Source: Haloferax sp. Atlit-12N
Lineage (GTDB): Archaea > Halobacteriota > Halobacteria > Halobacteriales > Haloferacaceae
Reading direction: 5' to 3'
Length of the DNA: 64,000 nucleotides
NCBI RefSeq assembly: GCF_003383095.1
Contig: NZ_PSYW01000001.1
Coordinates: 372,001 to 436,000 of the forward strand
Notes under the pieces: generated by a model
What the model saw: only the letters and a program-made list of their open reading frames with translations
Told to the model about the DNA's origin: nothing
Databases searched by the model: none
Program-made: the position numbers and the translations under genes
Shown here: positions 33,665-42,014 of the stretch, piece after piece
How positions within the stretch are numbered: the first letter of the stretch is position 1
How the letters are laid out: every line of letters begins with the position of its first letter

Positions 33665-35971
33665 TTACGGTTGGTTCCGGTTGAGGAGACTTGCCTCAAT
33701 CTTTGAGAACAGCGCACCCGGCGCGAGGGTCGACCGTCCCCGGGTAGACTGGAGTTCGAATGGTTGGGCGAGGTTCACGAGTCGCCTGATTTCGCGGACA
33801 CGACTGCGATGGCCCTCGTCGCGCGACTGCCACGCCTCCAGCGACACATCGCAGGCGGTTGGATCGTCGAGCGTCAGGGCATCGACGTGTCCGCGAATCT
33901 CGTCGGCCGCGCTCGCGCCGAGTTCGCCGTCTGCAACGGCTTCACCGAGGAGATCGTCGATTCGCTCTCGGACCGTCTCGCTCATGGTCGTGAGGGCGTC
34001 GCGGTCGTAGGTCTCCTTCGTCGTGATGCGCTTTCGTTCTTCGTGGAGTTCACCGAGAATCACGTCCTTCTGGGTGACAAAACCTGCTCTCGGTGGGGTC
34101 GTCCCAATGGTCGCTTTGGGGTTGAGGACGAACGCTCCGTGATGATCGCCGATCAACCGCCCCCGGAGCGACATCTCGTGGTGGTCGATGAGCCGAACAC
34201 GGACGTTCTCCATGGTCGATACGAAGAATACGCCAGTCCGAATCGCTCGGAGGGCGTTGGCGAGTGCGCGGACCCGGTTGAGCGCGATACTGTCGGGATG
34301 TGGAACCCGGTTATTCTCGGGATGGCCAGCGACTGTCGTGTAGAACTGACCCCATCGAGAGTCCGAAAAGAGATGCCGGAAACTCACGAGTTCGATGTCT
34401 TCGTGGAGTTCGAGCGCCGAGGAGTCGGCGAACTGGTGGCCGACCGGGTCGGCGAAATAGAGGTAGACAGTGTCCGCTTGCGACGCGGCGTCGCGGACCG
34501 CGCGAACGAACTTGTCGTCGACTGAGCGGAAGAACACGGAAAGCAAGTGCACGTCGTCGTAGGCGGTGACGATTTCTGGGTCGCGGACCATATCGAGGCT
34601 CTCGGTCTTGAACGACTCCCAGTCAAGCCGAGAGTCGAAAAGCAGCGTCTCGACAGCGTCGATGTCGAGCGCGTTTTCCGACTCCTCGCCGGACAGCGCG
34701 TTCGGCCAAAAGTGGTCGAGGGACTCCGCGGTGCCTGCCGAGCCGAGCGCGACACCACCGGTGACCGCGATAGACTTACCGATGGTCTTCAGGAAGCCGC
34801 GACGGCTCTGGGTATGGTTTTCGACCTTCTTTTGGACGAGGTCGAACATCAACCGCGCGCGTCCCTTCCCGTCCCCGTCTTCGTCTTCGGCGAAGACCCA
34901 CGCCGGCGTCTCGTCGCCCTCGTCGGCTTCGGCGTACCAGTCGGCGAAATCTGTCTGGGTGTATCCGCCGTCGGATCTGGGATCGTCACCACCACGGCTA
35001 TCGCCCTCGTGGCCGCCGACTCGACCGGTGAGTTTGGAACCACCCTCCGACCCGCAAATCTCCACCCCGGGATGCCGGTTGCGGGCCGACTCGAACCAGT
35101 CAGAACCAAACCGATAGCGGCCGAGTAGGAGCGCCATAAGCAGCGTCTTGCTCGTCGCTCCCGTCACCGATTCCGGGAGGTCGCCGTCTAGTGGGGCGGG
35201 AACTGGCGCGCCCGACATGCTGAGTTCGACGAGCGCGTTGAGCGCGTCCGGTTCCATCGGAACCGTGGCGAACGAGGAGAACTCCCACGTGTCGTCGGCC
35301 TTCCGAATCGAACTGGCGACTCTGTCCGCCGCGGCGTCGACTTCGACGACCGAAAAGAGCGCGGGGTTGTAGTGAGTCGCGTCACCCACGTCCTCGAAGA
35401 CACCGAGACAGCGGACGCACTCGACGTGCTCGACGAGGCCCAGTTCTTCTTCGACCTCACGGGCGACGACCTCGCGGACGGGACGAATCGAACCGTCGTC
35501 GGTCACGTCCTCTTCACCGTCGAGGTAGCCGCTCCCCGGAAACGAGACCAGCGCGCCGTGGTCGTCTTCGGGCGCGCGAACACCGAGGAGGACGCCGTCG
35601 TCGCAGACGACCGCAACGAACGACGAGAGAACGTGGACTCGCTCGCCGAGTTCTGCCCGACCGGCCGGCGTGAGGCCGGCGTCAGCAACCGCGTCGTGGC
35701 CGGTGCGGGTGAGTCGGTTGACGAAGTAGTCTCGGAAGCGCGCCGGACCAAGCGTCAGCCGACGACCGTCGTCAGACACCTTGACGAGGTTCAGGAGGTC
35801 ACCGTCGAAGAGGCGGTCGCTCCCCTCGGCGACGGACTCCCAAGCACGCTCAACGGCGCGCTCGACGGCGGGCGAGAGGTCGTACGCCGACTCGCCGTCG
35901 AACGCCAGTTCGAGGGCTTCCGGAGGAACCCCACGGGCCCCGTAGTCACTCCAGCGCCGATATGCGGGCAT
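33665..35971 (-). CDS. Nudix-domain protein with internal twin-arginine motif; unrecognised architecture
   Basis: The 768-residue protein has an N-terminal Nudix-like domain (about 75-260). The Nudix box runs from SFPGSGYLDGEED (143-155) to REVEEELGL (171-179), with the REx2EE core intact. A linker rich in Gly and acidic residues (about 300-372) precedes a Tat-like motif S389-R-R-G-F-L-K395 and a modest hydrophobic stretch (IAVTGGVALGSAG). The C-terminal 340 residues are not recognised; they include VFFVSTMENVRVRLIDHHEM and SLRGRLIGDHHGAFVLNP. A Tat signal normally lies at an N-terminus, so an internal start at M375 (ATG ending at 34849) is worth considering. It lies 60 bp downstream of gatA on the same strand. 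Confidence 0.7.
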   Translation of the reverse strand: MPAYRRWSDYGARGVPPEALELAFDGESAYDLSPAVERAVERAWESVAEGSDRLFDGDLLNLVKVSDDGRRLTLGPARFRDYFVNRLTRTGHDAVADAGLTPAGRAELGERVHVLSSFVAVVCDDGVLLGVRAPEDDHGALVSFPGSGYLDGEEDVTDDGSIRPVREVVAREVEEELGLVEHVECVRCLGVFEDVGDATHYNPALFSVVEVDAAADRVASSIRKADDTWEFSSFATVPMEPDALNALVELSMSGAPVPAPLDGDLPESVTGATSKTLLMALLLGRYRFGSDWFESARNRHPGVEICGSEGGSKLTGRVGGHEGDSRGGDDPRSDGGYTQTDFADWYAEADEGDETPAWVFAEDEDGDGKGRARLMFDLVQKKVENHTQSRRGFLKTIGKSIAVTGGVALGSAGTAESLDHFWPNALSGEESENALDIDAVETLLFDSRLDWESFKTESLDMVRDPEIVTAYDDVHLLSVFFRSVDDKFVRAVRDAASQADTVYLYFADPVGHQFADSSALELHEDIELVSFRHLFSDSRWGQFYTTVAGHPENNRVPHPDSIALNRVRALANALRAIRTGVFFVSTMENVRVRLIDHHEMSLRGRLIGDHHGAFVLNPKATIGTTPPRAGFVTQKDVILGELHEERKRITTKETYDRDALTTMSETVRERIDDLLGEAVADGELGASAADEIRGHVDALTLDDPTACDVSLEAWQSRDEGHRSRVREIRRLVNLAQPFELQSTRGRSTLAPGALFSKIEASLLNRNQP

Positions 35972-36031
35972 GATAGCGTGGCTACGGCTGCAAGGGGTTT
36001 GAAACCACCCGACAAAAACCGCCAGACTGAG

Positions 36032-37303
36032 TCAGTTCTCGACCGCGGACGCGGCGCGGACGATGGTCTCCTCGCCGAACTTCGGTCCGATGAGTTGGAG
36101 GCCGACCGGGAGGCCGTCGGTCTCGCCCGCCGGAACCGAGATGGCCGGGAGGTTCGCGAGGTTCACCGGCACGGTGTTCGCGTCGGCGAGGTACATCTGG
36201 AGCGGGTCGTCGAGGCTCTCGCCGAGTTCGAACGGCGGGACGGGCATCGTCGGCGACGCGACGACATCCACGTCCTCGAACGTCTCGTCGAAGTCCTGTT
36301 TGACCCACGCGCGGGCGTCCTGCGCCTTCGCGTAGTACTTGTCGTGGTAGCCCGCGGAGAGGGCGTACGTGCCGAGGAGGATGCGGCGTTTGACCTCGGA
36401 GCCGAAGCCCTCCTCGCGAGCGCGGGCGAACGCCTCGTTCCAGTTGCCGTCGTAGCCGCCGGATTTGCCGTAGCGGACACCGTCGAAGCGAGCGAGGTTC
36501 GACGACGCCTCGGACATGGCGATGACGTAGTAGGCGGCGACGGCCTTCTCGACGGAGGGCATGCTGACCTCGCGGTACTCCGCGCCCTGCGCTTCGAGTT
36601 CGTCGAGCGCGGCCCAGAACGCCTCTTCGACGCCCTCGTCCGCGCCCTCGACGAACTCGGTCGGGACGCCGATGGTGAGGCCCTCCACGTCGCCGTCGGC
36701 GGCCGCGGCGTAGTTCGAGTCTGCGCCGGCGTCGCGGGTCGTGCCGTCGCGGTCGTCGGGGCCGGCGATGACGTCGAGGAGCGCGGCGGCGTCCTCGACG
36801 GTCGGTGCGATTGGGCCAATCTGTTCGAGGGAGTTCGCGTAGGCGACGAGGCCGTAGCGCGAGACGAGGCCGTAGGTCGGCTTGATGCCGACGACGCCGC
36901 AGAACGCGGCGGGACAGCGGATGGAGCCGCCGGTGTCGGTGCCGAGCGCGAGGTCGGCCTCGCCGGCGGCGACGGCGGCCGCGGAGCCACCGGAGGAGCC
37001 GCCGGGGACGCGGGACTCGTCGACGGGGTTCTTGGTCGGACCGAACGCCGAGGTCTCGGTCGTCGTACCCATGCCGAACTCGTCCATGTTGGCCTTGCCG
37101 ACGATGGTCGCGCCGGCGTCCTTCAGGAGTTCGACGACGGTCGCGTCGTACGGCGGGACGTAGTCTTCGAGCATCGCGGAGCCGCAGGTCGTCCGCAGTC
37201 CCTCCGTGGAGATGTTGTCCTTGACGGCGACCGTCTTGCCCGAAAGCGGGCCGTCGTCGGAGCCGTCGAGCGTCTCTTTCGTGATGAAGGCGTTCAGCGA
37301 CAT
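36032..37303 (-). CDS. gatA: Aspartyl/glutamyl-tRNA amidotransferase subunit A
   Basis: The 423-residue amidase-signature protein frees ammonia from glutamine for amidation of Glu-tRNA(Gln) and/or Asp-tRNA(Asn). The catalytic Lys is in VAVKDNIST, and the Ser pair is in VPGGSSGGSAAAVAAGEADL with the cis-Ser and nucleophile, followed by GTDTGGSIRCPAAFCG. The protein is somewhat shorter than bacterial GatA (about 480). Start codon follows the gatC stop directly (TAGATG). gatB is not in the window, as is usual in haloarchaea. Confidence 0.95.
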   Translation of the reverse strand: MSLNAFITKETLDGSDDGPLSGKTVAVKDNISTEGLRTTCGSAMLEDYVPPYDATVVELLKDAGATIVGKANMDEFGMGTTTETSAFGPTKNPVDESRVPGGSSGGSAAAVAAGEADLALGTDTGGSIRCPAAFCGVVGIKPTYGLVSRYGLVAYANSLEQIGPIAPTVEDAAALLDVIAGPDDRDGTTRDAGADSNYAAAADGDVEGLTIGVPTEFVEGADEGVEEAFWAALDELEAQGAEYREVSMPSVEKAVAAYYVIAMSEASSNLARFDGVRYGKSGGYDGNWNEAFARAREEGFGSEVKRRILLGTYALSAGYHDKYYAKAQDARAWVKQDFDETFEDVDVVASPTMPVPPFELGESLDDPLQMYLADANTVPVNLANLPAISVPAGETDGLPVGLQLIGPKFGEETIVRAASAVEN

Positions 37304-37582
37304 CTACGACACCCGCGGGCCCTTGAAGAAGCCGTCTTCGGTCTCTGCGGCGTTCGAGAGCGCCTCCTCTTGGGTGAGGCCCTCGCGGACCTCGTCGGGG
37401 CGCATCACGTTCACCAGTTCGTCCTCGCGGTCGACTTCGGGGACCTCGTCGAGGGCGTCGAAGTAGCCGAGGATGTCCGCGAACTGCGCCGCGAACTCCT
37501 CGACCTCGTCCTCGTCGAGGTCGACCCGCGCCAACTCGGCGACGTGTCGAACCTCGTCGGCGTCGACGGGCGTATCGCTCAT
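37304..37582 (-). CDS. gatC: Aspartyl/glutamyl-tRNA amidotransferase subunit C
   Basis: The 92-residue protein shows the GatC consensus: DEVRHVAELARVDLDEDEVE near the N-terminus and LGYFDALDEVPEVDREDELV, then MRPDEVREGLTQEEALSNA. It wraps around GatA and GatB to stabilise the complex. It abuts gatA with no gap. Confidence 0.95.
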   Translation of the reverse strand: MSDTPVDADEVRHVAELARVDLDEDEVEEFAAQFADILGYFDALDEVPEVDREDELVNVMRPDEVREGLTQEEALSNAAETEDGFFKGPRVS

Positions 37583-37731
37583 GTATCGGAGGTGACGGAG
37601 ACCGGGAGTAAGAGTTTCGGTGTGGGTCGTTTCGTCCGGACCTCGGCGTGAGACCGCCCGGGTGGTACCTCCGACGAGGTGGGTGAGACCGACCGTGCGG
37701 GCCCGGGCTATTCCGTCCTCCCCGCGCCGTC

Positions 37732-37743
37732 AGATATAAGTAA
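37732..37743 (+). promoter_or_regulatory. tfb promoter
   Basis: AGATATAAGTAA, a strong TATA element in GC-rich flanks, lies about 65 bp before the tfb ATG and implies a leader of about 38 nt. Confidence 0.55.
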
Positions 37744-37802
37744 CTAGAGTCAATACGAATAGACGGAGAACGACCGTTCCCAGTTGCTTCTCTCGCACAC
37801 AA

Positions 37803-38801
37803 ATGACAGAAAGTGTCCGACGTTTCACGACCGGCAACGCGCGCGTGCGCAATGAGAATACGGAAGATACCGAGCAGACAGACACCGAGCGGGAGCAGAC
37901 GCCCTCGTGTCCCGAGTGTGGCTCGGAGAGTCTCGTCGCCGACTCCGAACACGGCGAGACGGTCTGCGACGACTGCGGCCTCGTCGTCGAGGAAGACGAG
38001 ATAGACCACGGCCCCGAGTGGCGCGCGTTCAACTCCTCTGAAAAAGACCAGAAGTCCCGCGTCGGCGCGCCCACGACGAACATGATGCACGACAAGGGGC
38101 TGTCGACCAACATCGGTTGGCAGAACAAAGACGCCTACGGGCGCTCGCTGTCGTCCCGCCAGCGCGAGAAGATGCAGCGACTTCGCACGTGGAACGAGCG
38201 GTTCCGCACCCGAGACTCCAAGGAGCGCAACCTCAAGCAGGCGCTCGGCGAAATCGACCGCATGGCCTCCGCGCTCGGCCTCCCGGACAACGTCCGCGAG
38301 ACCGCCTCGGTCATCTATCGCCGCGCGCTCGACGACGACCTGCTCCCCGGCCGCTCCATCGAGGGCGTCGCCACCTCGGCGCTGTACGCCGCCGCCCGCA
38401 TGGCCGACACCCCTCGCTCGCTCGACGAGATTACGAGCGTCTCGCGCGTCGAGAAGGACGAAATCGCCCGGACCTACCGCTACGTCGTCCGCGAGCTGAA
38501 GCTCGAAATCAAGCCCGCCGACCCCGAGCAGTACGTCCCGCGGTTCGCCAGCGACCTCGGCCTCTCCGACGAGTCCGAGCGGCGCGCCCGACAGCTCTTG
38601 AAGAACGCCAAAGAACAGGGTGTCCACTCCGGCAAGTCGCCGGTCGGCCTCGCCGCCGCCGCCGTCTACGCGGCCTCGCTTCTCACCAACGAGAAGGTGA
38701 CGCAGAACGAGGTCTCCGAGGTCGCCAACATCTCGGAGGTCACCATCCGCAACCGCTACCACGAACTGCTCGAAGCCGAAGAACAGGTCCAACTGCCCTA
38801 A
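37803..38801 (+). CDS. tfb: Transcription initiation factor TFB
   Basis: The 332-residue protein binds TBP-DNA and recruits RNA polymerase. The N-terminal zinc ribbon is CPECGSESLVADSEHGETV followed by CDDCGLVVEEDEIDHGPEW. The B-finger/linker region (WNERFRTRDSKERNLKQALG) precedes two cyclin repeats (about 130-225 and 230-325), the second ending VTIRNRYHELLE with the BRE-recognition helix. Haloarchaea carry several tfb paralogues; which one this is cannot be told from sequence alone. A 35-residue variable N-terminus comes before the ribbon. Confidence 0.95.
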   Translation: MTESVRRFTTGNARVRNENTEDTEQTDTEREQTPSCPECGSESLVADSEHGETVCDDCGLVVEEDEIDHGPEWRAFNSSEKDQKSRVGAPTTNMMHDKGLSTNIGWQNKDAYGRSLSSRQREKMQRLRTWNERFRTRDSKERNLKQALGEIDRMASALGLPDNVRETASVIYRRALDDDLLPGRSIEGVATSALYAAARMADTPRSLDEITSVSRVEKDEIARTYRYVVRELKLEIKPADPEQYVPRFASDLGLSDESERRARQLLKNAKEQGVHSGKSPVGLAAAAVYAASLLTNEKVTQNEVSEVANISEVTIRNRYHELLEAEEQVQLP

Positions 38802-38922
38802 CCCGGCCGGTCTGTTCGTTTCGCGCCGTCGCGTCTCGGCTCGCCTCGTTTCGTTCCGCTCCGTCTCGCCCGGCCTCACCTCGTTCCGCAACAGCCATGC
38901 CGCTCGCTCCGGAGCCACAGCC

Positions 38923-39402
38923 ATGGAGACGACGCGACATTTCACCTCGACCGTGTACATCGTCAACGACGGCGCGGTGGCCCTCCACCGACACGAGCGC
39001 CTCGGCATCCGTATCCCGCCGGGCGGCCACGTCGACCGCGACGAACTCCCCCACGAGGCCGGCCTGCGCGAGGTCCGCGAGGAGACGGGCCTCGACCCGG
39101 AACTCGTCGATGACACGGCGTCGGTCCCCGCGCCTGACGGCCAAGCGCTCCCACAGCCCCGCCAGCAAATGCTCTACGACATCAACGTCCACGACGACGG
39201 CTCGGTCGGCCACCAGCACATCGACCACATCTTCTACGCCCGCGTGGACTCCCGCGACATCGACCCCGCGCCGGGCGAGGCCGACCCCGAGGTCTGGGCG
39301 TGGTACGACGAGTCCGACCTCCGCGAGAGCGACCTCGACCCCGACACGGTTCAGTTCGCGCTGGAGGCCATCGAGGCCGTCGGCGACGAGACCGAAAACT
39401 GA
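38923..39402 (+). CDS. Nudix hydrolase
   Basis: The 159-residue single-domain Nudix protein has the full box GGHVDRDELPHEAGLREVREE then TGL (G-x5-E-x7-REVREETG). FTSTVYIVNDGAVALHRHER is the first strand-turn. It hydrolyses a nucleoside diphosphate linked to another moiety; substrate not predictable. About 120 bp of C/T-rich, low-complexity sequence separates it from tfb. Confidence 0.92.
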   Translation: METTRHFTSTVYIVNDGAVALHRHERLGIRIPPGGHVDRDELPHEAGLREVREETGLDPELVDDTASVPAPDGQALPQPRQQMLYDINVHDDGSVGHQHIDHIFYARVDSRDIDPAPGEADPEVWAWYDESDLRESDLDPDTVQFALEAIEAVGDETEN

Positions 39403-39442
39403 GCCGGACTGGGCGGGACCGACGAGACCGAACGGACCCGAC

Positions 39443-40534
39443 CTACTCCACGAGCGATTCGACGTACTGCTCGACGTGGTTCTCCATCCGCCGCTTGAAT
39501 CCCGCCTGTCGCGCGAGCCGGTCGAGTTCGCGCGAGGCGTAGGTCCCGTACTGGACCGCCTTCTTGTCCGCCTCGGCGACCGACTCGGGGAGCACGTCGC
39601 TCGCGGCCTCCCTGAGCGCGACCTTCCGGCGGTCGCCGTCCACGAGTAATTCCCCCGGAAGCGGGAGCGCCGCTGAGACAACCCGGTCGTGGAGGAGCGG
39701 CGCGACGGGTTCGACCCCCGCGGCGCGGAGGACAAGCAGGTCGCGTTCGAGCTGGTCGGGGAGCGTGAGAACCATCTCGCGGGCGGCCCCACGAACGGTT
39801 TCGGCCTCGACTCGCGGGTCGTCGGGGGCCTTCTGGACCTTCGCATAGCCGCCGAACAGTTCGTCCGCGCCCTGCCCGACCGCGAGGCGGTCGTAGCCAT
39901 CTCCGGCGACCCGCTCGGCGAGCAGATACAGCGGGAGGACGATTTGCACGTCCATCGGGTTCGTCCGCCCGAGCGCGGCGACGATTTCCGGGACGGCGCG
40001 TTCGAGCGCCTCGTGGGTGAGTTCGACCACGGTGAGGTCGCGGCCCATCGCGGCGGCGGCCTCACGGGCGGCAGCGACGTCGTGGGAGCCCTCGAAGCCA
40101 GCGACGTAACAGGGTGCGTCGGGGACGCCGGTCGCGACGACCGCCGAATCGACGCCGCCGGAGAAGGCCACGGCGAGGCCGTCGTCATCGACCGACTGAA
40201 CCGAGTCGAAGACGGCCTCGCGGACGCGTTCGAGCGCGGCGTCGCGGTCGGTCGCGGCCGGCGGGGCGGGGAGCGACCAGACGTGCTCGTCGTCACCGGC
40301 GGCCGCTCCGGTCGTCTCGCGGGCGTGACCGGCGGGGACGGCGACCGGGTCGTCGAAGTCGCGGTGGTCGAACGACCACGTCGCGGGGTCGGCGCGCTCG
40401 GAGAAGAGCGGTTGGCGACCGAGTACGTCGCGGACGAGTCGGCCGTCGAGTTCGCCCGCGAAGCCCGCGGTTCCGGGGAGCGGGTCGCGGTCGGCGAGGG
40501 CGCGCCGGACGAGGACGGGGGATGCGCCGCGCAT
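39443..40534 (-). CDS. Asparagine-synthetase-like amidotransferase lacking a complete glutaminase domain
   Basis: The 363-residue protein has a clear AsnB synthetase domain: AVAFSGGVDSAVVATGVP (PP-loop SGGVDS), LAVGQGADELFGGYAKVQKA (asparagine synthetase signature), then VAPLLHDRVVSAAL and KKAVQYGTY. The N-terminus is only about 120 residues and does not begin with the Cys2 nucleophile of class II glutaminases (it reads MRGASPVLVRR), so it may use free ammonia or amidate a different substrate. It overlaps the PHP gene upstream in a 4-bp ATGA junction. The antisense frames over this gene are GC-driven shadows. Confidence 0.88.
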   Translation of the reverse strand: MRGASPVLVRRALADRDPLPGTAGFAGELDGRLVRDVLGRQPLFSERADPATWSFDHRDFDDPVAVPAGHARETTGAAAGDDEHVWSLPAPPAATDRDAALERVREAVFDSVQSVDDDGLAVAFSGGVDSAVVATGVPDAPCYVAGFEGSHDVAAAREAAAAMGRDLTVVELTHEALERAVPEIVAALGRTNPMDVQIVLPLYLLAERVAGDGYDRLAVGQGADELFGGYAKVQKAPDDPRVEAETVRGAAREMVLTLPDQLERDLLVLRAAGVEPVAPLLHDRVVSAALPLPGELLVDGDRRKVALREAASDVLPESVAEADKKAVQYGTYASRELDRLARQAGFKRRMENHVEQYVESLVE

Positions 40535-41217
40535 CAGAACAGGTCCGTCAGGGCGTGTTTCAGGCGTCGGGTCGCGCCGCCCGCGGCCTGCCGGAACGAG
40601 ATGCGCCACGGGGTCTTGTTGCCGACGACGCTGGTTCGCCCCTCGGCGACGGCCGAGAGGATGGCGTCGGCGCTTCGGGTGTCGGTGCCGACCTCGGTAA
40701 CTGCCTGTCCGACCATCTCCGCGATGTGGGCGTCGCTTCCGGCGGTCATCGGGAGGTTCCGCCGCTTGGCGAACCGCTCGGCGCGCTGGTTGGCGATGCC
40801 GGTGAGGAGCCGCGAGTTGTAGATTTCGATGGCGTCGGCGCTGGCGAGTTGCGCGCTGGAGATATGCGGGGCGACGCCGTGGCGCGATTTCTGGAACGGG
40901 TGCGGGACGACGGCGATACCCCCGGCGTCGTGGATGCGGTCGAGCGTCTCGTCGTACGACAGCCCCGCGGGAATCAGTTCCTCGACGCCCAAGGCGAGTA
41001 CGTGGCCCGCGGCGCAGGTGACTTCCATCCCGGGGATGCCGACCAGTCCGTAGTCGGCGGCGAGTTCCGCGGCTTCGAGGCTGGCGTCTATCTCGTCGTG
41101 GTCGGTCACGGCGAGGGCGTCCAAGCCGACCGCGACCGCCTGTTCGAGGAGGTACTCGATTGGGTCTCTCCCGTCGTAGGACAGAGACGAATGCGAGTGC
41201 AACTCGACCGATAACAC
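40534..41217 (-). CDS. PHP domain phosphoesterase
   Basis: The 227-residue protein has the PHP metal-binding motifs in order: ELHSHSSLSYDG, VTDHDEIDA, GIPGMEVTCAAG, VVPHPFQKS and AGSDAHIAEM. The family includes histidinol phosphatase and nucleotide 3'-5' bisphosphatase-like enzymes; substrate is not predictable. Its stop overlaps the AsnB-like start, so they may act together. Confidence 0.9.
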   Translation of the reverse strand: MLSVELHSHSSLSYDGRDPIEYLLEQAVAVGLDALAVTDHDEIDASLEAAELAADYGLVGIPGMEVTCAAGHVLALGVEELIPAGLSYDETLDRIHDAGGIAVVPHPFQKSRHGVAPHISSAQLASADAIEIYNSRLLTGIANQRAERFAKRRNLPMTAGSDAHIAEMVGQAVTEVGTDTRSADAILSAVAEGRTSVVGNKTPWRISFRQAAGGATRRLKHALTDLF

Positions 41218-41410
41218 ACCGTCTCCTAACGATGGAGGCTAAAAAAGCGCCCCGGTCCCGGTGTGATTGGCGTGTGTCCCTCACGCACAGCGCTGGGGTG
41301 TATCGGAGCACTCCACCCGTTGATGACGCCGAGGCGAGAGACCGTCACTATCCGCAGACACTCCGCACGCGCCGACATACCGCCGAAACTGGTCGAAATG
41401 TAAGAATACA

Positions 41411-41420
41411 GAAATAATAT
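41411..41420 (+). promoter_or_regulatory. Promoter element before the CBS gene
   Basis: GAAATAATAT in the 266-bp divergent region before the CBS-domain gene is the only strong TATA-like stretch on the plus strand, with an implied leader of about 45 nt. Confidence 0.4.
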
Positions 41421-41483
41421 CGCGGGCGACGAACATCGATTGGTGGCGTACCCACACCGCGTGGTTCCACCGGAGTGAGAGAG

Positions 41484-41918
41484 ATGACCGTACGAGACAT
41501 TGCACGACCGAAAGACGAACTGGTGACAGCGAGGGAAGACACGCCGATTCGAGAGTTGGCGAAGCTGATGGAGGACCGAAAGGTCGGTTCGGTCGTCGTC
41601 GCGGACGGCGACGACATCCGGGGCATCGTGACCGACCGAGACATCGCGCTCAAGTGCGTCGCCGCCGGCGGCGACACGAGCGGGATGACGGCGAAAGACG
41701 CGATGACCGAGCGACCGTTCACCGTCGACGCCGACGTGGGCGTCTTCGACCTGTTCCGGCAGATGCGGGAACACGGCGTCCGGCGCGCCCCGATAACCGA
41801 CGGCGGCAGGCTGACGGGCATCGTCACGATGGACGACCTGCTCGTGTTGCTCCAAGACGAGATGCACGAGCTGACGGAGATAATCCGCGCCGAGTCGCCG
41901 CCGTACACGCCCGCGTGA
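41484..41918 (+). CDS. Two-CBS-domain protein
   Basis: The 144-residue protein consists of a Bateman module: CBS1 (MTVRDIARPKDELVTAREDT to GIVTDRDIALKCVA) and CBS2 (DAMTERPFTVDADVGVFDLF to GIVTMDDLLVLLQDEM). It should bind adenine nucleotides and act as a small sensor. ATG 41484 is preceded by GGAG and gives the usual CBS start; the GTG at 41475 is also possible. Function of the partner is unknown. Confidence 0.9.
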   Translation: MTVRDIARPKDELVTAREDTPIRELAKLMEDRKVGSVVVADGDDIRGIVTDRDIALKCVAAGGDTSGMTAKDAMTERPFTVDADVGVFDLFRQMREHGVRRAPITDGGRLTGIVTMDDLLVLLQDEMHELTEIIRAESPPYTPA

Positions 41919-41959
41919 GTCGGATGACGGCCGCGACGGCGACCCCGACCACATTTTAC

Positions 41960-41971
41960 GCACGTTCGTGC
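41960..41971 (+). promoter_or_regulatory. Candidate purine operator GCACGTTCGTGC upstream of purL
   Basis: Perfect palindrome GCACG-TT-CGTGC, 43 bp before the purL ATG and just upstream of the TATA-like TTTACA at 41984-41989. It matches 10 of 12 bases with 416-427 before purB. Confidence 0.45.
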
Positions 41972-42014
41972 ACATAGAAAGGGTTTACAATGTGCGTTCT
42001 GACCATACCAGTGA

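Noticed and set aside
38802..38922. C/T-rich repetitive stretch between tfb and the Nudix gene
   Set aside because: It contains short CTCGTTTCG-like units without regular spacing, stem or ORF; it looks like ordinary low-complexity intergenic DNA.
35982..39116. 1044-codon minus-strand open frame across gatA, gatC and tfb
   Set aside because: It is a shadow of GatA/GatC in another frame and of antisense tfb; no domain and extreme Arg content.
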